A DNA stretch of 64,000 bases. Origin: Ovis canadensis (lineage: Eukaryota; Chordata; Mammalia; Artiodactyla; Bovidae). Below, piece after piece: positions 1 through 11,599 of the stretch. The stretch is from NCBI RefSeq assembly GCF_042477335.2, contig NC_091255.1, positions 26,390,501 to 26,454,500 of the forward strand, read 5' to 3'. A program made the translations under genes and the position numbers. The notes below the pieces were generated by a model that worked only from the letters and a program-made list of their open reading frames with translations, had not been told where the DNA came from and did no database searches. How positions within the stretch are numbered: position 1 is the stretch's first letter; every line of letters begins with the position of its first letter.

Positions 1-100
1 TAAATGTGGGAGGAAAAATCATGTATATATGATATCAGGCCTAAAGCTTTTGGTAATATTTTCTTTAAGAAAAATATCTTCCTCAGAAATGAAGGCTTTA

Positions 101-188
101 TTCTTGCCTGGGAAATCCCATGGATAGAGGAGCCTGGTGGGCTATAGTCCATGGGGTTGCCAAAGTCAGACACAACTTAGCAACTAAA
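101..188 (+). repeat. Bov-tA-type SINE, 5'-truncated
   Basis: This is the 3' half of the ruminant Bov-tA consensus: TTCTTGCCTGGGAAATCCCA, then the CCATGGGGTTG box and the CAGACACAACTTAGCAACTA tail. Confidence 0.85.
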
Positions 189-785
189 CCACTGCCATAA
201 GTAACACTGTTAACATCTTAACTTAAATGTCCTAAGGCTGACCACGTATCTCACATATGTATAGCGTTTCCATTTAGATACTTTACAGACTAAGGATTAC
301 ATGTAATTGCTAAATTCAATACTAAAACCAAAAGAGAGAATTTCTGCTTTAAAAAAAAAAATTGTCTTTCAAGCAGCAGTTTTTTCAGCCCATCATCTAC
401 TCACTACTTTCCCTATCTTGCTCCAAATGTATCAACATGAATCATCTCCCTGAACTTTGTCAAGGAAGTCCATGCAAAACACAGATTGAGATACATATGT
501 GGTTTAAATTAAAACTAAAATTCACAGCTGCAAACCAAAAAGTAAACTGTGTCTGGCCAAGCTTACTTCTAAATTTTTATTCTAAAGGAAAATTTCTATT
601 GATTCAACAGCAGGTGAACAAGGATTTCAATGAATAGCAAAGAACACTACAGAAGAGAGTAAAAGTATGTTAGTTTTCTTCCTTGGAGAGCATCACAGTG
701 ACCTGGAGGAGCTACTCTAGAATGGAACAGTTCAGAAAAGAAAGTTTCAAAGCAAGCAATGGTAGAGCCTTAACTTGTTTTTTCA

Positions 786-977
786 CTGTTGGGTCTGACT
801 CTTTGTGACCCCCATGGACTACAGCCTACTAGGCTCCTCAGTCCATGGGATTTCCCAGGCAAGAATACTGGAGTGGGTTGCCATTTCCTTCTCCAAGGGA
901 TCTTCCTGACCTAGGGATTGAACCCGTGTCTCCACCTGGCAGGTGGATTCTTCACCACTGAGGCACCTGGGAAAACC
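786..977 (-). repeat. Bov-tA-type SINE
   Basis: Near full-length reverse copy: GTCTGACTCTTTGTGACC box on the left, AAGAATACTGGAGTGGGTTG core, and the tRNA-like head ending GGCACCTGGGAAAACC. Confidence 0.88.
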
Positions 978-1173
978 AGAGCATTACCAAATGTACTTCA
1001 AAACAAACAATCCAGTCCTCCCCAGCCCGCTTTCTTATTTTAGTCCTACCAATTGAGTCATGTACCTTGCACAACAGATATCAAGCAGTCCCTGCTGTTC
1101 TGTCCCCAAGTCAGTGAACAGACATGCTTCCTTTACCACATCTTCAAAAGTGAAATCTACGAATCTCACGGTT

Positions 1174-1187
1174 GGGGGGGGGGGGGG
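1174..1187 (+). repeat. G14 homopolymer
   Basis: An uninterrupted run of 14 G in RHOT1 intron 1. Its length is likely unstable and prone to sequencing error. Confidence 0.95.
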
Positions 1188-1659
1188 TCACGTATGTTGG
1201 TCTATTTGGGTCTCACTTGTGCCCGTTATTTTAAAATTAACTACCAAGTTTGAGTCTACCGTATTCTGTTACAATAATGTTTTAAAAGATGAGGGCAACT
1301 AGACTTCAGGGTTACAATAATTCTCTCAACAGACGGACCCTCCTCAGATAAGCATTCATTGAACACTTGCATAACTTGAACTTGAGAGTACGTTTTTGAG
1401 GAAAATACCCAGTGATTCCAATGCAAAGAGCAAAGATGGTTTTAAAAAATGCTCCGCGTCTTACATGTCTAGAGAGAGGGAGACCGCGAGCGCAGAAAGA
1501 GGCAGAGACACCTGACCTTGCCCACAAGTCGCCCAGTCCTGCAGCCCTCCCCCTGGCTTCCCCGGGAGAGACGCTTCACGCCATTCCAACTGGCCGCCGG
1601 TCTGCCTGCCTGTTCCAGCACCTGCCTGGCGGGGACAGAGGCATCTCCGCGGAAGACGA

Positions 1660-2360
1660 GAGGGCTTGAGAGGAGGCGGCCTCGGAAACGGGGAGGCCCG
1701 GGAGGAAAGGATTCCAAGTGGGAAAGGAGGCGAGGACCTTCGGCCGAATGAGGCCGGGCGGTCAGGGGTTAATGGAGACGCGGCTTGGGGGGGGGTGGAA
1801 CACGATGGTGGGACCGGGGAGGGAGGTCTCAGGAGGGACCCGGGGAGGCGAGAGGTCGAGGGCCGCAGCCGAAAGAGAAGAACCGAGGAGCTGGGAGGCC
1901 CGGGGGCGCGGAGGGGAGGGCAGCGGGGCGGCAGGGGCTGCGGCGGCCGCGGCCAGCCCCCCGGCGCGCGGGGACTCACGTTCTCCCACCAGCAGGATCC
2001 GCACGTCTTTCTTCATGTCGGCGGCTCGCAGGGGCCGGCCTCGGCCCGCAGGCATGGAGCGGACTCCTCTAGCCGGGAGCGCCCAGCCCGCCGCGCCGCT
2101 CTCCCCGCCCCGCCGGCGCCGCCTGCCAGCCTCCCCGCGCCGCCCCTCCCGAGCCTCGGCCGCCCGGGCCCGCCGCACCGCCTCCTCAGCAGCTTCCCAG
2201 CTCGAGAGCCGGGAAGGCGCCGGCTCCGCCTCCTCCGGCTCCGCCGCGGCGGCGGGGAGGACGGGGCGCAGCGAGGGACAAGCGATTTCGCAACGCGAAC
2301 GCTCTCGGTCCCGCGGCTGCGCCCCAGCTGTGCTGTGGCCGCAGCGCATCTCCCGGGAGT
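1660..2360 (-). promoter_or_regulatory. RHOT1: CpG island, RHOT1 promoter and 5' UTR
   Basis: The stretch is very rich in G+C and CpG, unlike the AT-rich flanks, and holds the RHOT1 start codon near its left third. A housekeeping-type CpG-island promoter is expected for RHOT1, a ubiquitously expressed gene. I see no convincing TATA box. The transcription start cannot be placed from sequence; it should lie between about 2050 and 2360. The long open frames here on both strands are a by-product of high GC and few stop codons. Confidence 0.85.
1980..2016 (-). CDS. RHOT1: RHOT1 (Miro1) coding exon 1, partial gene
   Basis: Read on the minus strand from ATG at 2016-2014, the exon encodes MKKDVRILLVGE plus the first base of the next codon. 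It then meets a consensus donor (GT at 1979-1978, followed by GAGT). This is the start of mitochondrial Rho GTPase 1, whose family continues directly into the P-loop of the first GTPase domain; the P-loop itself lies in exon 2, off the left edge. Miro1 is a tail-anchored outer mitochondrial membrane GTPase with two EF-hands that links mitochondria to kinesin/dynein adaptors. The ATG has a purine at -3 (GAC before ATG). An in-frame ATG 39 bases upstream (2055-2053) has a weak context, so I chose the inner start. Confidence 0.93.
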
Positions 2361-3093
2361 CTCACCCACCCTTCTCGGGGAACACCGGTCAGGATAAGCT
2401 TTGGACCCGGAATCTGAGTGGCAGAGTCGCTAGTCTTGACCCCATTTCTTTTACAGAACAGGGGCAGGAGAAGTTCCTCGCTCAAGGTCAGATAGCTAGA
2501 ACTTGGCAGTGTGACTCGGGGCGGGAATATTCTCACCAGAATGACTATAAGCTCCAGGTGAGCAGCGACCTGTCTACCTGGTTTTCAGCAGTATTCCCCC
2601 ACCTAACTGGCCAAAGCCCTCGGAAAGTGCTTGATTGACTCCCAGAATCGACCCCTTTCCACTACCCAAAGTCCACCATCCTAGCTGCTTTTTACCTGTG
2701 CTGTTTATAAAATATGATTCTAAATAATGAGGTTAGTTTCTATGCTTTCAGTGTAAACAGCTTCATTTCTTTGTAACCAAACGAAATGTTTTTCCTCTCT
2801 GTGTATGGTTTACTTTAGGCAGGGTCTTCTGATACTTCTCTTTACATAGGTTTGCCCAGCACCGTACTGGGCATATAGGTGGCACTGAATAATAAACTCT
2901 TACTGATTTGTCTAACATTGCTTTAATTTCTTCTGACTTTCTCCATCCGGAGGAATTTGTTGCTATATGTGTAATGCTTGAACAGAGCTTGGAATACAGT
3001 GGGAGATGATAGCTATAGAGGTATCTAGAATAAATGAAGAAACACTAAGCATAATATTCCTTTTTTTCCTATGTTAAATATTACAAAATGATT

Positions 3094-3216
3094 TTTTGGG
3101 TTTTTTGGCCGTGGTATGCTGGCATGCAGGATTGTAATTCCTGGATCAGCGATCAAACCCACGCCCACTACAGTGGAAGAGTGGAATCTTAACCACTGGA
3201 TGGCCAGGGAAGTCCC
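3094..3216 (-). repeat. CHR-type tRNA-derived SINE
   Basis: Reverse copy: TTTTTTGGCCGTGG on the left, CTTAACCACTGGATGGCCAGGGAAGTCCC on the right in pieces matching the cetartiodactyl SINE head. Confidence 0.85.
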
Positions 3217-3280
3217 CAAAAATGAATTTTTTAAAGGAAATGACGTGTACGTTATACCAACCCTCTTTTCTCCTAAGAGA

Positions 3281-3512
3281 AGCCTTGTGGTCTGGTGCAG
3301 CAGTTAAGACCATGCTGGCAAACTGCATGTGTTTGTATCCAGAGCCCATCACCTGATAGTTATATGATCTTGAGTAAGTTCTTTTATTTCTCCAAGACTG
3401 CCCCTTCTTCTGTAACATGTCAATAACAATAGTACCTACCTCCTTGGATGGTTGTGAAGAATAAAGATAATACATGTCAAGCATTTGCCAGACTCACAGT
3501 ACTTGCTCTGTA
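3281..3512 (+). repeat. MIR SINE
   Basis: Contains the MIR core and tail order: CTGATAGTTATATGATCTTG, then TAACAATAGTACCTACCTCC, GGTTGTGAAGAATAAAG and ACATGTCAAGCA. Confidence 0.75.
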
Positions 3513-3814
3513 ATCTTGAGGTCATTACTGTCATAAACCTCACTGAAAAGTTGAAATCCGTAGGTTTTGAGGCAAATTCATTGTTATGTTTACAAGAGTA
3601 TTTCACTGTCTTATTTATATGATATCCCTAAGAAGCATAGGGGTGGAGGCCCTTCCAAAAATCACTCTGTGATATAAGGAAGAAGACAGGAAAGACACAC
3701 TCTCTGCTCACTGGGAGGTAATAAGTCATATTCCAGGATGGAGGCAAATAAGATGAACTCCACAAGGCCTGATGGCCTGCTCTTTCAGAGGAAAGTATTT
3801 CTCAGAATTTTTAG

Positions 3815-4150
3815 TACAGTAAGTCCTCTACATGTGAACCTTCAAGTTGAGAACTTTCAAAGATGGGAACAAGTGTTCACACTGAAAAGAGTCCCAACAC
3901 AGTAAATGGCAGGGGGATTTTTCTTTATTTAAGGAGGCACTGTTAGTTTTTGAGTCACTAAACCCAAATGTGGAACAGCACACAAATGTTACAACACCCG
4001 TTCAAAATGCAATCCAGTGCTACCGTGTGATCTAGGATGAAAAAAAAAGACCTACTACCCAGACATCACTGGATTGTTTTTTTCAAGAGGGTACATGGAA
4101 TTGCATCCAGCAAGGAACCAGAACCTGTGCCATCAAGGTCAGACGTGAGT
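3815..4150 (+). mobile_element. Tigger-like (pogo) DNA transposon relic
   Basis: The left part (ACAGTAAGTCCTCTACATGTG...) and the right part, which in one broken frame reads TTQTSLDCFF and later SSKEPEPVPS and VSEIAACPPSP, resemble the end of a Tigger-type transposase. Frames are disrupted, so it is an old dead copy. Family assignment is from memory. Confidence 0.5.
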
Positions 4151-4460
4151 GAAATTGCAGCTTGCCCTCCATCTCCCACCTCCTCTCTTTCCTCCAGTCA
4201 TTAACTCGTCTTGCCTATTCACTGGCAAGGACTAATGGTTTGTTATAAAAGAATAGCAACAGTCCCTAATGAGTGGAAGTAGGGAGCCTGACAAGCCAGA
4301 GTGTGTCTCTCAAGCAATGTAAGTTTCCTTTTTACCATCCCTTCCCATCTCCCAATCAGCTATACTTCTGAAGCTTTGGCCTCCTGCCTTGCCTTGAGCT
4401 TTATGCCCTTCTCCTGTGTTAACAGACATTCATCAGGGGCCACTCTGAAGTTCTCTTGCA

Positions 4461-4712
4461 AACAGCATAGCTCAGTGATTAAAATCAGGGACTCTGGAAT
4501 CTGCCTGCCTAAGTCTGAACCTCAGCTTTACCAATTCCTAGCTGTGCATCGTCAGGCAAATTGCTTAAGCTCCTCTAAGCCTCATCTGCCAAATGGAAAT
4601 AACACTTCATGAGACGGTTACAAAGATTAAATGAGTGAATATAATAGGAAAATGCTTCAGAGAATGTCTGAAACATGGTCTATAATATACACAAATGCTG
4701 AATAAATAAAAT
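4461..4712 (+). repeat. MIR SINE
   Basis: Head (ATAGCTCAGTGATTAAAATC), GACTCTGGAATCTGCCTGCC, the CTAGCTGTGCATC core and a TAAATGAGTGAATATAATAG tail follow the MIR order. Confidence 0.78.
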
Positions 4713-5795
4713 AACTCATGAGAGAAGTGACTTCTATACAACTTTCTGAGCCTGAGGACTGAGCCACACAATGACCCGCACTTTGCAGCAAAATAAAAGT
4801 CAGAGAATGGAGTTGTTGGCAGTGGATTTACAGTTGGGATATTGTAGATTGATGACTGGATATTAAGTGGATTGGATAAAGCCAAGAGAACAGATTGGTA
4901 TCTAGAAGGCACTGGTGGAATTTTCCTCTGGAATGCTGGGAAGCAGTTCTGCCTTCACAAGACAAACTTCAGGGCTTCTCAACTGTGAAGGGAACACTGG
5001 AAAGTCTGAACAAAGTGCTTTCCCCAAGAGATAAGAGGCTCCATCTTTCATACCTATCAAAGAAGGAACTTGCAACATAGCCTTTCTCTGAGATTCAGGA
5101 CCGTGGAACGCCCAGGGCTACTGGGCAGGCCTGCTGGGTGGAAGATACAGTGTGTTAAATGACTGATACTGGGTGGAACAAGAGGCTGGTCTGTGATGGG
5201 TGAGTTAGACACAGTCCTGGGCAGGAAGCCAAATAAGATGGGTTGGCATTGGTCCCACCTTCAGATCCATCTATCTTTGGTCTCTCAAATTAAACCCAAA
5301 GTGGTATCCGTCTTCACTCTTGTCTCCTGTTTCTTCCAGGAAGACTTCCTCTTTTCCAGCCAAGTTGCTCTGGCAGAGCAGAAAAGTCTAATGACTTGAT
5401 AACAGAGTAAACCTTTTATCTTACCTTTGAATGCACTTGTTCTTGACTCATTGGTCAAACATCTATGTCCTCTGCATAGTCACATGGATTGATCTCCAGA
5501 GGACGTGGATTCTATTTGTTTAATTTGGTCGAAAGAGACATCATTCAGCACCTTTACTTTAAAAAGATATTTGATTATAATTAACCATACTAAGGGGACA
5601 TTTTTCCAGACAAGAGCCTCATCTGGTGATGAGGTTGCATCCAGTTTTCTTTTGAATTTTCTCAAGTTCAAATTCAAATTCTCAAATTATATGAATTTTT
5701 TTTCATATAATACTGTAAAACCACTCTTGATTAAGAGATAATTGACATCGAGAAGACTCTCAGAACTTCTTGCCCCCAGGTGGCCTGAATTCCCT

Positions 5796-5990
5796 CATGT
5801 CAAGGTTAAGAGCATGAGCTCTGGAGTCTACATTTCATCTCCAGTACTTGGCTACCTGTGCAATATTAGACAAGCTACATAACCTCTCTGAAAAACCCCA
5901 TCAGCAAAATTAGTTCATAGAGCTCTTCGAGAATTAAATAATGCAATAAAACATTTATCACATTACTTAACATATGGAACATGTTCATAC
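5796..5990 (+). repeat. MIR SINE
   Basis: GGTTAAGAGCATGAGCTCTG, GTACTTGGCTACCTGTGCAA and an AATTAAATAATGCAATAAAA tail are MIR-like. Confidence 0.72.
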
Positions 5991-6070
5991 ATCATCCTTA
6001 CCAACTGCATTTTTTTAATATTTACTTATTTTTTTAGAGTACATAGATTTTTAAAATAATTTCACGTATT

Positions 6071-6364
6071 TATTTATTTTTGGCTATGCTGGGTGTGTGT
6101 TACTGCTCGGATTTTTCTCTAGTTGCAGCGAGCAGGCTTCTTACTAAAGTGGCTTTTCATTTTGCAGAGCATGGGCTTGAGGGCATGCGAGTATGTGGGC
6201 TCAATGGTTAAGGTTCCTGGGCTCTAGAGCACAAGTCCAACAGTTGTGGTGCTTGGGCTGAGTTGTTCTGCTGCCTGTGGGATCTTCCTGGACCAGGAAG
6301 ATTGAACCCATGTCTCCTGCATTGGCAGGCGGATTCTTTACCACTAAACCACCAAGGAAGCCCA
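6071..6364 (-). repeat. CHR-type SINE, long form
   Basis: Reverse copy of the roughly 290-base CHR element: TTTTTGGCTATGCTGG, TCTCTAGTTGCAGCGAGCAG, GCCTGTGGGATCTTCCTGGA, TTGGCAGGCGGATTCTTTAC, ending AGGAAGCCCAG. Confidence 0.88.
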
Positions 6365-6702
6365 GCAACTGCATTTTTAAATTTGGGATTCATTTGCTGA
6401 TTTGCCTTATCTTTCCAAGGGCAGATTGATTAGCCTGCCTGCCCAAATTGTAAGCTCTGAATGACAAAATGCATATAGTATAATTTTTAATTACTGCAGA
6501 GACATTAAAATTTGTGCTGACTTGTTATCTATGCCAACCAGTGATTCTCAAAAAAAAATTTAGGCCACAAGCCATTTCCACAAAACAAAAAATTCTGTAC
6601 AATAGTAAAATTATAATTTGCTGATCTCTGCAAAGAAATTGCCACAAGTAAATATGTTCCAAGCAAATAATCTAAAAGAAGAAATATATGTCTACACATT
6701 AT

Positions 6703-6899
6703 GCATGCGTGCTAAGTCACTTCAGTCATGTCCGACTCTTTGAGGTCCTCTGTCCGTGGGATGCTCCAGGCAAGAATATTGAACTGGGTTGCCATTTCCT
6801 CCTCCAGGTGATTTTTTCCGACCCAGGGATTGAACCCCCGTCTCTTGCATCTCCTGCCTTGGCAGGCAGATTCTTTACCACTGCGCCACCTGGGAAGTC
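6703..6899 (-). repeat. Bov-tA-type SINE
   Basis: CTAAGTCACTTCAGTCATGT at left, AAGAATATTGAACTGGGTTG core, and GCGCCACCTGGGAAGTCA head at right. Confidence 0.9.
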
Positions 6900-6909
6900 A
6901 TTGTTTGGT

Positions 6910-6929
6910 ATGTGTGTGTGTGTGTGTGT
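6910..6929 (+). repeat. (TG)n microsatellite
   Basis: Ten TG units between two head-to-tail reverse Bov-tA copies. Confidence 0.9.
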
Positions 6930-7138
6930 TAGTCCCTCAGTCATGTCTGAGTCTTTGCAACCCCATGGACTGTAGCCTTCAGGCTTCTCCATCCATGGGA
7001 TTCTCCAGGAAAGTATACTGGAGTGGGTTGCCATGCCCTCTTCCGGGGCATCTTCCTGACTCAGGGATGGAAACCGCATCTCATGTCTCCTGCATTGGCA
7101 GGTAGGTTCTTTACCACTAGTGCCACCTGGGAAGCCCA
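6930..7138 (-). repeat. Bov-tA-type SINE
   Basis: Second reverse copy adjoining the one at 6703-6899: TAGTCCCTCAGTCATGTCTG, ACTGGAGTGGGTTGCCATGC, GCCACCTGGGAAGCCC. Confidence 0.9.
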
Positions 7139-7332
7139 TTCTATATACCTATTCTATTTATAGCATCATTATACAGTAGTAGAAAGTGGAAAATTAGACA
7201 ATGTATATTGTATAACAAAGCATAACAAAGAAATAACATGTATTTCTGTAACTTTTACCCTCCACACCTTTGCAATTTTGAACTTTTGCCGGCATGCACA
7301 GGTATTAATTGGGTAATTAAAAACTAATGGAT

Positions 7333-7697
7333 GGGACTTCCCTGTGGCACAGTAGATAAGAATCTGCCTGCCAATGCAGGGTACACGGGTTCATTCCATG
7401 TTCTGGGAAGATCCCACTTGCTGTAGAGTAATTAGCCCTGTGCTTTTCTGAGCCTGTGCCCTCGAGCCACAACTACTGAGAATTAATAAAGCCTGCATGC
7501 TCTGGAGCCGCACCCTGAAACTACTGAGCGCCCATGCTGCAACTGCTGAAGCCAGGGTGCCTAGAGCCCATGTTCTGCAACAAGAGAAGCCACCGCAGTG
7601 AGAAGCCCATGCACCACAACAAAGAACAGCGGCTGCTCGCTGCAGCTAGAGAAAGTCCACGTGCAGCAGTGAAGACCTAGTGCAACTAAGAAAAAAC
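7333..7697 (+). repeat. CHR-type SINE, long form
   Basis: GGGACTTCCCTGTGGCACAG head, CTGCCTGCCAATGCAGGG box B region, then CAACTACTGAG and GAGAAGCCACCGCAGTGAG core, GCAGTGAAGACCTAG tail. Confidence 0.88.
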
Positions 7698-7879
7698 AAT
7701 GATGTACATAAAAGATGAGAGTACAAAGGAGAGAGAAAACGTGCTAAAGATTAGGAATTAGTTTTTAGTACAATCATCTCTTGTAAAATGTCAACATTAA
7801 TAACATCTCTTATATAAAAGTAATAGAAATATTTGGAAAAATAGCAGTGCTTTAAGTGAGACATTATTGTAGGATATCA

Positions 7880-8091
7880 GGGCTTCCCAGGTGATGCTAG
7901 TGGTATAGACCCTGCCTGCCAATGCAGAAGACATTAAGAGACGCAGGTTGGATCCCTAGGTCAGGAAGATTCCCTGAAGAAGGGAATGATAACCCACTCC
8001 AGCATTCTTGCCTGGAGAATCCTATGAACAGAGGAGTCTGGCAGGCTACGGTCCATAGATTCGCAAAAAGTCAGACGCAATTTAGCATGCA
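7880..8091 (+). repeat. Bov-tA-type SINE
   Basis: GGGCTTCCCAGGTGATGCTA head, CCCACTCCAGCATTCTTGCC core, and a decayed tail GTCAGACGCAATTTAGCATG. Confidence 0.88.
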
Positions 8092-8117
8092 CAAAATGTA
8101 CGATATCGTGTTTATAA

Positions 8118-8225
8118 AATGATTTAGCAAATGTTTATTGCTTCCACCATGTGCATTGCTCTGTACTAGGTTCTAAGAAAGCAGTAATAAGCAACACAGA
8201 CTTATTGTGGCGGGCAAGTTATGGA
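8118..8225 (+). repeat. L2 or MIR 3' fragment
   Basis: TTTAGCAAATGTTTATTGC...CATGTGCATTGC...TAGGTTCTAAG resembles the conserved L2 tail. It is short and diverged. Confidence 0.45.
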
Positions 8226-10077
8226 TAAGGAAGTCTCACCAGAATCCTCCAAATCCTTCTCCCATCAGCCCAAACTGCCTTTTTTGAAAACCTTTCACAA
8301 GAGGTAGCATCTCATAATCTAAATCTCTTTCTACCTCCTCTCTCCCCATCCCACCCCTAGCCAAAACCAGCCAGACTTGTGTGACTGTCCCACTTCTAGT
8401 AATCCACTCCCCCTGCCTGGCTGTGTTCACAGACAGCCTCCAAGGCAACACAATGCCTTAACCAGAAAAACTGCAAATATCCCCATAAAGCTCCTAGGAA
8501 AATGACTATGATTTTAGCCTGAGTGGCCTTCCTGGACCTTCTTCTATAATTAGTGCATCAGCTTTGATCTGAGCTAAACTCGGTACACACGCACACATCA
8601 CCATGTCAGGCACAGTGACAGTGAGAGACTCCAGTCCCCTTGGTAGAAACCAGATCCACTCTGGGTAAACCGTGTTCAACTCTGGCCAAGGGGGTGAGAG
8701 AGAGACTCCAGGCCAAGCAAACGGCAATTGCAAAAGTATATGATGTGACATAGAGAAGGAAGCTGGGCAGGACGTTGCATCTGGGGAGATGACAGGAAAT
8801 GGGGGCTAGAGGTAGGTGAGAGCAGAGACAGGAAGCAGAACTTTCTATTTTAGGAGACTTTAAGGAGCACCCAGGAGTAAGCTGGGGAGTGACATGATCT
8901 AACTCCCATTTCAGAAAGTTCACATTAGAATGAGAATAGATGGGGAGAGGGCTCCTCACTAGAGATGGAGGAACTCGAATTAAAATAATCTTGGAGAGAA
9001 GGGATGAGAGTCTGAACCAGAGCACAGATACAGAGGGAAGAGTTGGGGGGCAGAGTTGAGATGCCTTGAGAAGGCAGATGCTAGGCTCAGAACTTGGTGA
9101 CTGATTGTAGGGAAGGTGCTACCTGTACCAGAAAAGCTCCCTTGGCAACACCCAGACATTGAGTCCTGGAGATGTCACTGACCAAAGCCATAAGTTTTCT
9201 GCCCCCAGGGTGTATTTACTCTGAAGAATAAAGGTGAAAATTTTCACTGAGCACAGTCTTCCACATTGCACCAGACCAATCTCTTGGAATCACCTGGTAA
9301 AATAAGAGGTGTATAAGTGGTGTAGGGACAGCAGAAACTGTAAGCCTTGTGGACAGAAACCTTTCTTTTTCTCTATTATCTTTCCATCCTGATTAAGTCA
9401 AGATGAAAGCCTCAGTAAATCTGTGATACCTGATAATCTTCTTTTGAGCCAGAGAGAGAGAGAGAACACTTCAGTTCAGAAACTTAAGACAAAGGTTCCA
9501 AGCTAGTTATAGCGTTTTGTTTTCCTTGAAACATACATTTACGCTTATCTCCATTTCAAACATATGATTCTGATTTCCGTTTATATCAACTTTTTAAAGC
9601 TTCCTTTTGAAACCCATGTACCTGAAGAGGGAAGAGTGAGTTGGTTTAGGAAAGATATTAAATAAAAAATGGTACAGGAGATTTGAAGATGTAACAAAAA
9701 TCATGGCATACGAAAGGCTGAAGCTTAAGAAACCTTGTCTTTAAAAAGCCTATGGCTGGTTAGGAAGAAAAAAATCACAAATCTTCAGCATAATCTAAGT
9801 ATTTATAATTAAGGAAGAAAACTTCAGTCATCTGGAAGGACCCAGTGTTTAGGGTTTTGAGCAATTATGAATAAGGATGAATTTGGGGCTAACGGCTCAG
9901 CAAAGTAGGGGTGATGGAGCCTTTCCGGTCAAAATCCCCAGGTGCCTCCAGGGAAGGGACTTCTCCCTCCAACAGAGCAGAGGAGGCTGAGAGGTCTCCC
10001 AGAGAGCAGCATTATTTCATTTTGTGATTTGTCTCTATAATGAGCTAGGAAATAAAGTCTTCACATTGAACTTTTCT

Positions 10078-10428
10078 GGGGCTTCCACGGTGGTTTAGTG
10101 GTAAAGAACCCGCCTGCCAATGCAGGAGACACAGGTTTGACCCCTGATCCTAAAAGATCCCACGTGCCATGGGGAAGCTAAGCTCCTGAGCCACAAATAT
10201 TGGACCTGTGCTCTGGAGTCCAGGAGCCTCAACTCCTGCGTCAACGTGCTGCAACTACTGAAGGCCTAGAGCCCATGCTCTGCAATAAGAGAAGCCACTG
10301 CAACGCGAAGCGCACCCACCCCAGCTAGAGAGTGACCCCGACCCCTGCTCGTGGCAGCTAGAGGAAAGCCGTGCAGCAATGAAGACCCAGCACAGCCAGA
10401 AATAAATAAAATTTTTTTTAATTAAACT
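10078..10428 (+). repeat. CHR-type SINE, long form
   Basis: GGGGCTTCCACGGTGGTTTA head, CGCCTGCCAATGCAGGAGAC, GAGAAGCCACTGCAACGCGA, GAAGACCCAGCACAGCCAG and an A-rich tail. GAACTTTTC before and AAACTTTTC after suggest the target duplication. Confidence 0.9.
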
Positions 10429-10576
10429 TTTCCAGAAAAAAAGAAAAAGTACCCGAGGGAGGAAAAACAAGAGACAGATAGATATAACTGTATTAGGAGC
10501 TGTCGTGAGCCTTAAGAAGGTGGTGCCTTCCTCCTTAGTAGGTGGTTCTTCCAGGAACTGGAAATTCTGCTGTGCT

Positions 10577-10782
10577 CTGCTTAGTCGCTCAGTCATCAGT
10601 CTTGTCTGACTCTTTGTGAACCCCGGGACTGCAGTCCGCCCAGCTTCTCTGTCCATGGGGATTCTCCAGGCAAGAATACTGGAGCGGGTTGCCATGCCCT
10701 CCTCCAGGGCATCTTCCCAACCCAGGGATCGAACCCAGATCTTCTGCATTGCAGGCAGATCCTTTACTGTCTGAGCCACCAT
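10577..10782 (-). repeat. Bov-tA-type SINE
   Basis: TTAGTCGCTCAGTCATCAGT, AAGAATACTGGAGCGGGTTG, CCTTTACTGTCTGAGCCACC. Confidence 0.9.
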
Positions 10783-11051
10783 GTCAACAACCACTTAGAT
10801 GTTTGAGAGAAACACCTCCAGATGGGGTGAGCGGCTGCCTTCAGAGTCCCTGACGGGAAGTCTTTCCGGCTTGGTCCTGGGATGGATGCTTCCCCCACAC
10901 GGTGCAGACCCAAGTGAGAGGTCCTTTATCCACTGGCATTTCAACTTCAGTTCTTCTTCTAGGTAGGATTTTCAGTTTTGTTTGAGAAAAGGGTGCGATT
11001 GATATTTTTCACACTGCATGGGAAAGGATATGCTGACAGAAAACAAGGCAA

Positions 11052-11380
11052 GGGACTTCCCTGGTGATCCAGTGACTGGGACTTGGAGCTCCCAATGCAG
11101 GGGGGCCTGGGTTTGATCCCTGGTCAGGGAACTGGGAGCTTCCCTGGTAACTCAACAGTAAAGAATCTGCCTGCAATGCAGCAGCCGCAGGAGATGCAGG
11201 TTTGATCCCCTGGAGGAGAGCATGACAACTCACTCCAGCATTCTTGCCGGAGAATCCCATGGATAGAAGAGCCTGATGGGCTACAGTCCATGGGGTCGTA
11301 AAGAGTCAGACAAGACTGAATCAACTAACTGGATCTCTCATGCTGCAACTAAGAACTCACGCAGCCAAATAATAGAAAGC
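11052..11380 (+). repeat. CHR-type SINE split by a later SINE
   Basis: Two halves, 11052-11135 and 11333-11380, make one CHR-type SINE: GGGACTTCCCTGGTGATCCA ... GGTCAGGGAACTGG, then ATCTCTCATGCTGCAACTAA. The gap is a Bov-tA element. Confidence 0.85.
11136..11326 (+). repeat. Bov-tA-type SINE nested in CHR SINE
   Basis: GAGCTTCCCTGGTAACTCAA head, AGCATTCTTGCCGGAGAATC core, GGGGTCGTAAAGAGTCAGAC tail. The target duplication AACTGG is seen at 11130-11135 and 11327-11332. Confidence 0.9.
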
Positions 11381-11599
11381 TTGAAAGAAAAGCAAAGAAT
11401 CCAAAAATGATAACCTTCATTCCCACCTTTATAATTCTTGCGCTCTGGCTGCAGTTTGGGGAACTCATGTGACCAAAGAATTAAACCCCACTCTGACAAA
11501 GGCCCCATTGTCCAAACCACCTGAGAGGATGGTATTTAACCAAATGATTTCAATAGGCCAAAACCCTGGCCTTTACTAAGTTTTAAAAGGCAAACATCA

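Larger units (their letters stand above)
1..1979 (-). other. RHOT1: RHOT1 intron 1 (5' part)
   Basis: This follows the exon 1 donor and continues past the left edge. It holds two Bov-tA SINE pieces (101-188 and 786-977), a G14 homopolymer (1174-1187) and otherwise AT-rich unique sequence with no exon I can support. The GC-rich stretch 1480-1979 is the downstream shoulder of the CpG island. Confidence 0.8.

Noticed and set aside
1666-2638. Long plus-strand open frames (243 and 306 codons) over the RHOT1 CpG island
   Set aside because: They arise from GC-rich, stop-poor sequence on the strand opposite RHOT1 exon 1, are rich in Gly/Arg/Pro, and resemble no family.
6688-7139. Short open frames with LCDPMDCS or GKEPTCQCRRH-like text, here and at dozens of other sites
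   Set aside because: They are translations of Bov-tA/BOVA2 and BovB sequence on either strand, not genes.
7333-7420. tRNA-like box A/B sequences in many CHR and Bov-tA copies
   Set aside because: They are heads of tRNA-derived SINEs with no intact cloverleaf; no true tRNA gene was found.
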